This document shows positions 60,544 to 64,000 of a stretch of 64,000 bases of DNA, in pieces. Source of the stretch: Fibrobacter succinogenes (GTDB taxonomy: Bacteria > Fibrobacterota > Fibrobacteria > Fibrobacterales > Fibrobacteraceae); the NCBI GenBank assembly GCA_902800815.1, contig CADCGB010000011.1, positions 21,672 through 85,671 on the forward strand. The letters are read 5' to 3'. Position 1 is the first letter of the stretch; each line of letters begins with the position of its first letter. The notes beneath the pieces are model-generated. The model saw only the letters and a program-made list of their open reading frames with translations, made no database searches and was not told the origin of the DNA. Both the position numbers and the translations under genes were made by a program.

Positions 60544-61198
60544 GGTAAGAAACCCAGTCGTGGATTACGCCGAACGACGTAAGCATCGTGGTATCCTCGA
60601 CCACGCCCAGTTTGCGGAGCGGGCCAATCGAGGATTCAAGCCGTTCAATCTCGTGTACGTAACGATCCTTCTGGCTCTGGAGCGCGATAATCTGTGCCTG
60701 CTTATCGGCAATGTCACGGCCCTGCGCCGCAATGATTAAGAACAACGTAATAGCCCAGCCGACAATCAACAGCGAAGCGGCAATGGCCACGCTCGGGCTC
60801 AGGCGGATACCTGTCTTGGAACCGTAATGCACACCAATCTGCAGCAACTGCTTCGAAAGCCCGGAATCCTTGTACGCCTCGCGGCTCTCGTATATCTCGA
60901 AGATATTCCTGTACTTCTCGAAGTACGCTTCCTGTTCCTCACTCTTGAAGATGAGAATCAGCTTGGAATCCTTCGCCTGCAACTTGTTCAGGAGTTCCAG
61001 AAACAGGTCAAGGTAATCGTTCACCTTGAAGTGTGCGTGTTCCAGGTTCACAAAGATAAAGCAGCCGGGGCCATCTGCAAGCATTTCAATCTTCTCGCGC
61101 ACGGCGGCAAGCTGGTACGACCCAAGCGAACCGGAGAGCGTAATCTCCACATCATCGCCGTGGTCTTCGACCTGTATGTCAATCAAGTCCGCGCGCAC
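60509..61198 (-). CDS. STAS-like membrane protein with coiled coil
   Basis: 229 residues from a GTG at 61198. The N-terminal about 105 residues look like a STAS domain (VEITLSGSLGSYQLAAVREK, GCFIFVNLEHAHFKVNDYLD, KLILIFKSEEQEAYF). One membrane segment lies near residues 135-160, then a coiled coil to the end. The topology resembles regulatory membrane proteins. It starts 3 bases after the GH57-like gene and overlaps the transglycosylase gene, so the three are an operon. Function not known. Confidence 0.7.
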   Translation of the reverse strand: MRADLIDIQVEDHGDDVEITLSGSLGSYQLAAVREKIEMLADGPGCFIFVNLEHAHFKVNDYLDLFLELLNKLQAKDSKLILIFKSEEQEAYFEKYRNIFEIYESREAYKDSGLSKQLLQIGVHYGSKTGIRLSPSVAIAASLLIVGWAITLFLIIAAQGRDIADKQAQIIALQSQKDRYVHEIERLESSIGPLRKLGVVEDTTMLTSFGVIHDWVSYLEFLENARREK

Positions 61199-61201
61199 GT
61201 G

Positions 61202-63055
61202 TTACCCCTTCGATACCGAAACCGTTATCCCGAAATTCATCTCGTCGGCAACGGAGAGCGCCGTACGCCAGAACGGATAGACCCTCACGCCCTGGAACAT
61301 CTCGGGCGCAGCGGCAGACGAAGCACCGAAAATAGCACCGATAAAGACCGCAGCAGGCTTTACAAAGGTCATCGTGACGGTACACCTCGTGCCATAATCG
61401 TGTATTTCCAGCTTGGTGGCTTCCGGATAAACTATCGGGTTCTTGCCATCCCACTTCATGTCGAAGCCGTCCACCACAATGCGGCCGCCGGTCTCGCCCA
61501 TCAGGCCGAACTCGAATATGGAACCGAAGAAGCAGCGGGAATCCATGTAGGTGGAATTGCCCAACTGGTAGTTCGCGACAATCTCGGATGTGGTCGGGTT
61601 CAGGGTAAATGTCTTTGCCACATGGAACACGCCGCGTTTTGCACCTACGGTAAAGCCCTGCTCTTCCAAAAGTTCAATCTCCGCTCCGGATTCGAGCCGC
61701 TTGATGCGGTACTCGTACGGGTCGCGCAAGAGGTACTCGCGCATCGAGAGCGCCTGCTCTATCTGCTGTGCAGTCATGTCCGCATTCGGCAAGAGGCAGT
61801 CCAGGAACCCGAAGGTCGGCTCCGCATCGTCACGCCAGGCATTCAGCAGGTTCACCGCGGAATCCTTGTGGTACAAGGAGCGCAGCACACCGCCCGCATG
61901 GTAATCAAGCAGCAGCGACATGTCCGGGTTTTCCACCCATATCTGCTTGCGGCCCTGCAGCAGGTAGTCGCAAACCTCAATACGGAGCCCATTAAACTTC
62001 ATCAGCGAGTCAAGCGTGCTAGACGCAGAAACCAGGTAGCGGAAGCCCCACTCGCGCACATTCAGGCAGCGCATACCTTCCGCATTGCCCAGGTCGCGGA
62101 AGAATATCGGGGACATCGCCGGCAAGAGCGCGTCGCAGAATTCCGTGAAGTCCTTGCCCGCTAACTTGTCGCGCCCGCGGCGGTACAGGTTCAGGAATGA
62201 TTTCTGGAACAAGTTAATCTCCGGCCTGCGCACGAGAGTCTCGCGGCATGTCATCGCGGAGGAAGGCAGTCCGAGTTTACGGCCTGCCGACATCAGATAA
62301 CTGAGCGAACCTTCCGGCGGCAACTGGTTCACCAGGTAACCCACGGGCCAGGTCTGCACGTCGTTTGTCTCTACAAAGTCAACAAGACGCTCGAAGAACG
62401 CCACAATCTCGCTAGCCTGCGCGGGCAGGTCGAGCACCACCACCGCGGACTTTCCGCCATGGCAGTAGGATTCCGCAATCACCCTCCACCTCAGGTCGTC
62501 CTTCTCGATGGCTTCCGTCAGGCTATCGGCCACAGGTACAACGCGCATGAGCGTTCCGCGGTCTTCGACCGTAAACCAGCCCGATACAGGCGTAGAACGC
62601 CCGACCGTCGTCTGGATGGCAGCCTCGCTCACGAGCGCGTAGTCGAATCCCGACTTCTCGAGGACGGCAGTCATGCCCATCTCCCACACGAACGAGGAAT
62701 TGAAGTAGCCCTGCGGCTCTATGTCAAAATACTTCTTGAGGATATCGCGATGCTGGTCCAACTGCTGGGACTGCGTCTCTTCCGGGAATAGCGGGAGCAT
62801 CGGGTCGTAGAAGCCGCCCCCCAGGAATTCAAGGATACCCTCGCGTATGCCGTTCCTTATCTTGCCGAACGCAAGCGGCTTCGCCACCTTGCGCAACATC
62901 TTGAGTGTCGGTCCGTCCATGAACACGGAACACTTGACAAGCCCCGAATTCAGCAACACGTCAAGCCCGTCAAGCAAGTTGCGGGCAACCGCCTCGAGGT
63001 TCTCGTAGGCAGTCGCCGGTGAAAGTTGCAAGACAAAGGAAATTGTCGGCTTCAT
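61202..63055 (-). CDS. GH57-like protein with altered active site
   Basis: 617 residues, same layout as GH57 4-alpha-glucanotransferases/alpha-amylases: an N-terminal barrel with LEFLGGGFYDPMLPLFPEET (residues 75-94), a helical middle and a beta-rich C-terminal part like the DUF1925/DUF1926 domains. The GH57 nucleophile motif (W-L-T-E) aligns with F118-N-S-S121, so the nucleophile Glu is replaced by Ser. The second catalytic Asp may be Asp209 (VVVLDLP). This is probably a non-catalytic or altered GH57 protein. First gene of the operon with the STAS and SLT proteins; a TTTCTATTC box abuts the start region. Confidence 0.75.
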   Translation of the reverse strand: MKPTISFVLQLSPATAYENLEAVARNLLDGLDVLLNSGLVKCSVFMDGPTLKMLRKVAKPLAFGKIRNGIREGILEFLGGGFYDPMLPLFPEETQSQQLDQHRDILKKYFDIEPQGYFNSSFVWEMGMTAVLEKSGFDYALVSEAAIQTTVGRSTPVSGWFTVEDRGTLMRVVPVADSLTEAIEKDDLRWRVIAESYCHGGKSAVVVLDLPAQASEIVAFFERLVDFVETNDVQTWPVGYLVNQLPPEGSLSYLMSAGRKLGLPSSAMTCRETLVRRPEINLFQKSFLNLYRRGRDKLAGKDFTEFCDALLPAMSPIFFRDLGNAEGMRCLNVREWGFRYLVSASSTLDSLMKFNGLRIEVCDYLLQGRKQIWVENPDMSLLLDYHAGGVLRSLYHKDSAVNLLNAWRDDAEPTFGFLDCLLPNADMTAQQIEQALSMREYLLRDPYEYRIKRLESGAEIELLEEQGFTVGAKRGVFHVAKTFTLNPTTSEIVANYQLGNSTYMDSRCFFGSIFEFGLMGETGGRIVVDGFDMKWDGKNPIVYPEATKLEIHDYGTRCTVTMTFVKPAAVFIGAIFGASSAAAPEMFQGVRVYPFWRTALSVADEMNFGITVSVSKG

Positions 63056-63101
63056 GTAGTGAAGAATAGAAATTTTAGTTGCGAGTTATGAATAACTGCG
63101 G

Positions 63102-63761
63102 CTAAAAACCGAGCTGCAATAGCAGGCCGCCACCGGGTTCCTGCAAGTTTATCGCCGGTGCAAGGCGGAGTTTCCAGGCTTTTTCGCGTTCCTCGTATTT
63201 CTGAACCCGCTCATCAGGCGACTTGAACAGCCAATAGATTGGAGCAATAATGTCCACAGAAAGAAACGCAATCCCTGTTACCAGGAAAAGCACACCGGTG
63301 CCCCTTCCCAAAATCTTTGTAGCGGAATTATCGTAATCGACGTAGAGCAGTCCAATACCTGCTGCAGTAGAAAGTCCACCAACCAAGAAACTATATAGCC
63401 ACGCGCCAGTATGTCTTCTGGATTCTTCTTGTTTGCAGTCCGATGCCCATTGGCCGTAGACCTTTGAACTATCCTGCAAGGGCTCCGCTCCATACACTCT
63501 TGCAAGCAGCGATTCGTTTGACTCGCTGGGGTCGACCTTTTCATTTACCGCAAAATATTCCTCGCGACAACCGCGAGCAACCACGATGCAAGACTGCACA
63601 CCTTCATCACAGCCGGAAATGCCATACTCCACCGCAATAGAATCCTCTACGAAAACCGTATCAGAAAGAACTGGAGAGGGATCAAACGCAGCAAAACAGC
63701 ATGCACTACATACAAGCGCAAAGAGAATGGCACACCGAATTTTTGCAAAAGCAAGCAACAT
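63102..63761 (-). CDS. Secreted or membrane protein of unknown function
   Basis: 219 residues from the ATG at 63761, chosen because it begins a clear signal-like segment (MLLAFAKIRCAILFALVCSA); an upstream extension to a TTG at 63863 is less likely. Four cysteines lie in a short window (GISGCDEGVQSCIVVARGC). Two hydrophobic segments at about residues 120-140 and 150-170 and a charged C-terminal helix with KYEEREKAWKLRLAP. Not recognised. It lies between the rRNA terminator and the GH57-like gene. Confidence 0.6.
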   Translation of the reverse strand: MLLAFAKIRCAILFALVCSACCFAAFDPSPVLSDTVFVEDSIAVEYGISGCDEGVQSCIVVARGCREEYFAVNEKVDPSESNESLLARVYGAEPLQDSSKVYGQWASDCKQEESRRHTGAWLYSFLVGGLSTAAGIGLLYVDYDNSATKILGRGTGVLFLVTGIAFLSVDIIAPIYWLFKSPDERVQKYEEREKAWKLRLAPAINLQEPGGGLLLQLGF

Positions 63762-63861
63762 CACTAATAAAATAATAATTAGATAATGATGGGCATTAAT
63801 AACTGCGAGTTCCGTAATGTTTATCGCGAGATTATTGCGAACGGTTCGCGGATGTTTTCGC

Positions 63862-63902
63862 AAAAAAAAGAAGGGCCCCCGCAGCGTTAGCTGCAGGGGC
63901 CC
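63862..63902 (-). terminator. Terminator of the rRNA operon
   Basis: On the minus strand GGGCCCCTGCAG-CTAACG-CTGCGGGGGCCC followed by TTCTTTTTTTT, directly after the 5S gene. Long GC stem with one mismatch. Confidence 0.9.
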
Positions 63903-63904
63903 GT

Positions 63905-64000
63905 GAATCCAGCGGCGCCCTACTCTCCCGGGCCCGGAGGCCAGGTACCATCGGCGAAGGGAGGCTTGACTGCCGTGTTCGGAATGGGAACGGGTATGAC
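63905..64000 (-). rRNA. rrf: 5S rRNA (3' part; 5' end outside the window)
   Basis: The minus strand has the conserved 5S blocks: CGAACACGGCAGTC near the loop B/C region and GGTACCTGGC, then AGAGTAGGGCGCCGCTGGA at the 3' end. About 96 of the expected about 117 bases lie in the window; the 23S and 16S genes would lie to the right. Confidence 0.9.

Overview
The window reads as chromosomal DNA of a Fibrobacter-type bacterium (phylum Fibrobacterota). The clues are two lipoproteins with the Fibrobacter succinogenes major paralogous (FISUMP) domain, a DUF4423/TIGR02147-family protein, Ser-rich linkers in secreted proteins, a large secreted clan GH-A glycosidase, and a recurring promoter-like TAnnTTTG motif close to start codons, which resembles the Bacteroidetes -7 element. 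No prophage, insertion sequence, CRISPR array or tRNA was found. A 5S rRNA gene enters at the right edge.

Layout, left to right. 1-8.4 kb: malic enzyme (cut by the edge), a Na+/alanine symporter, an AT-rich toxin-antitoxin pair, small membrane and lipoprotein genes, an adenosylhomocysteinase-like protein and a secreted polysaccharide deacetylase. 8.4-14.3 kb: a phosphate block with a PhoB/PhoR-like two-component system translationally coupled to a Na+/Pi cotransporter, then a paralogous second cotransporter. 14.4-22.2 kb: a giant GLUG-repeat surface protein, ispF, a zinc-ribbon membrane protein and a large FISUMP lipoprotein. 22.3-36.8 kb: a 13-gene complex I operon (nuoB to nuoN), minus strand, without nuoA and with unusual extensions (fibronectin III on NuoE, acidic tail on NuoM, charged tail on NuoB). 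37-39.5 kb: the TIGR02147 gene followed by a large lipoprotein. 39.5-46.1 kb: cysS, three copies of a 40-bp palindromic unit, a metallo-beta-lactamase-fold hydrolase, an acyltransferase, a small unknown gene and uvrB, which is broken by a frame-disrupting deletion. 46.1-54.2 kb: ilvE, a second FISUMP lipoprotein, an aminotransferase, citrate synthase and a 985-residue glycosidase. 54.2-63.8 kb: dus, HU and a minus-strand envelope cluster (GH57-like protein, STAS/membrane protein, lytic transglycosylase, TolC, MlaC, membrane protein, RsuA-type pseudouridine synthase), a secreted hypothetical protein, then the rRNA terminator and 5S.

How it works together: most of the window is core metabolism (malate, citrate, complex I, branched-chain amino acids, isoprenoids, phosphate uptake) with envelope and polysaccharide functions. 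The observations most worth a second look are the phased TTACATAC/GTATGTAA array between cysS and the hydrolase, the NuoE-FN3 fusion, the GH57-like protein whose expected nucleophile is Ser, the uvrB break, the heptamer repeat touching the start codon of the TIGR02147 gene, and the candidate Pho-box repeats upstream of phoB.
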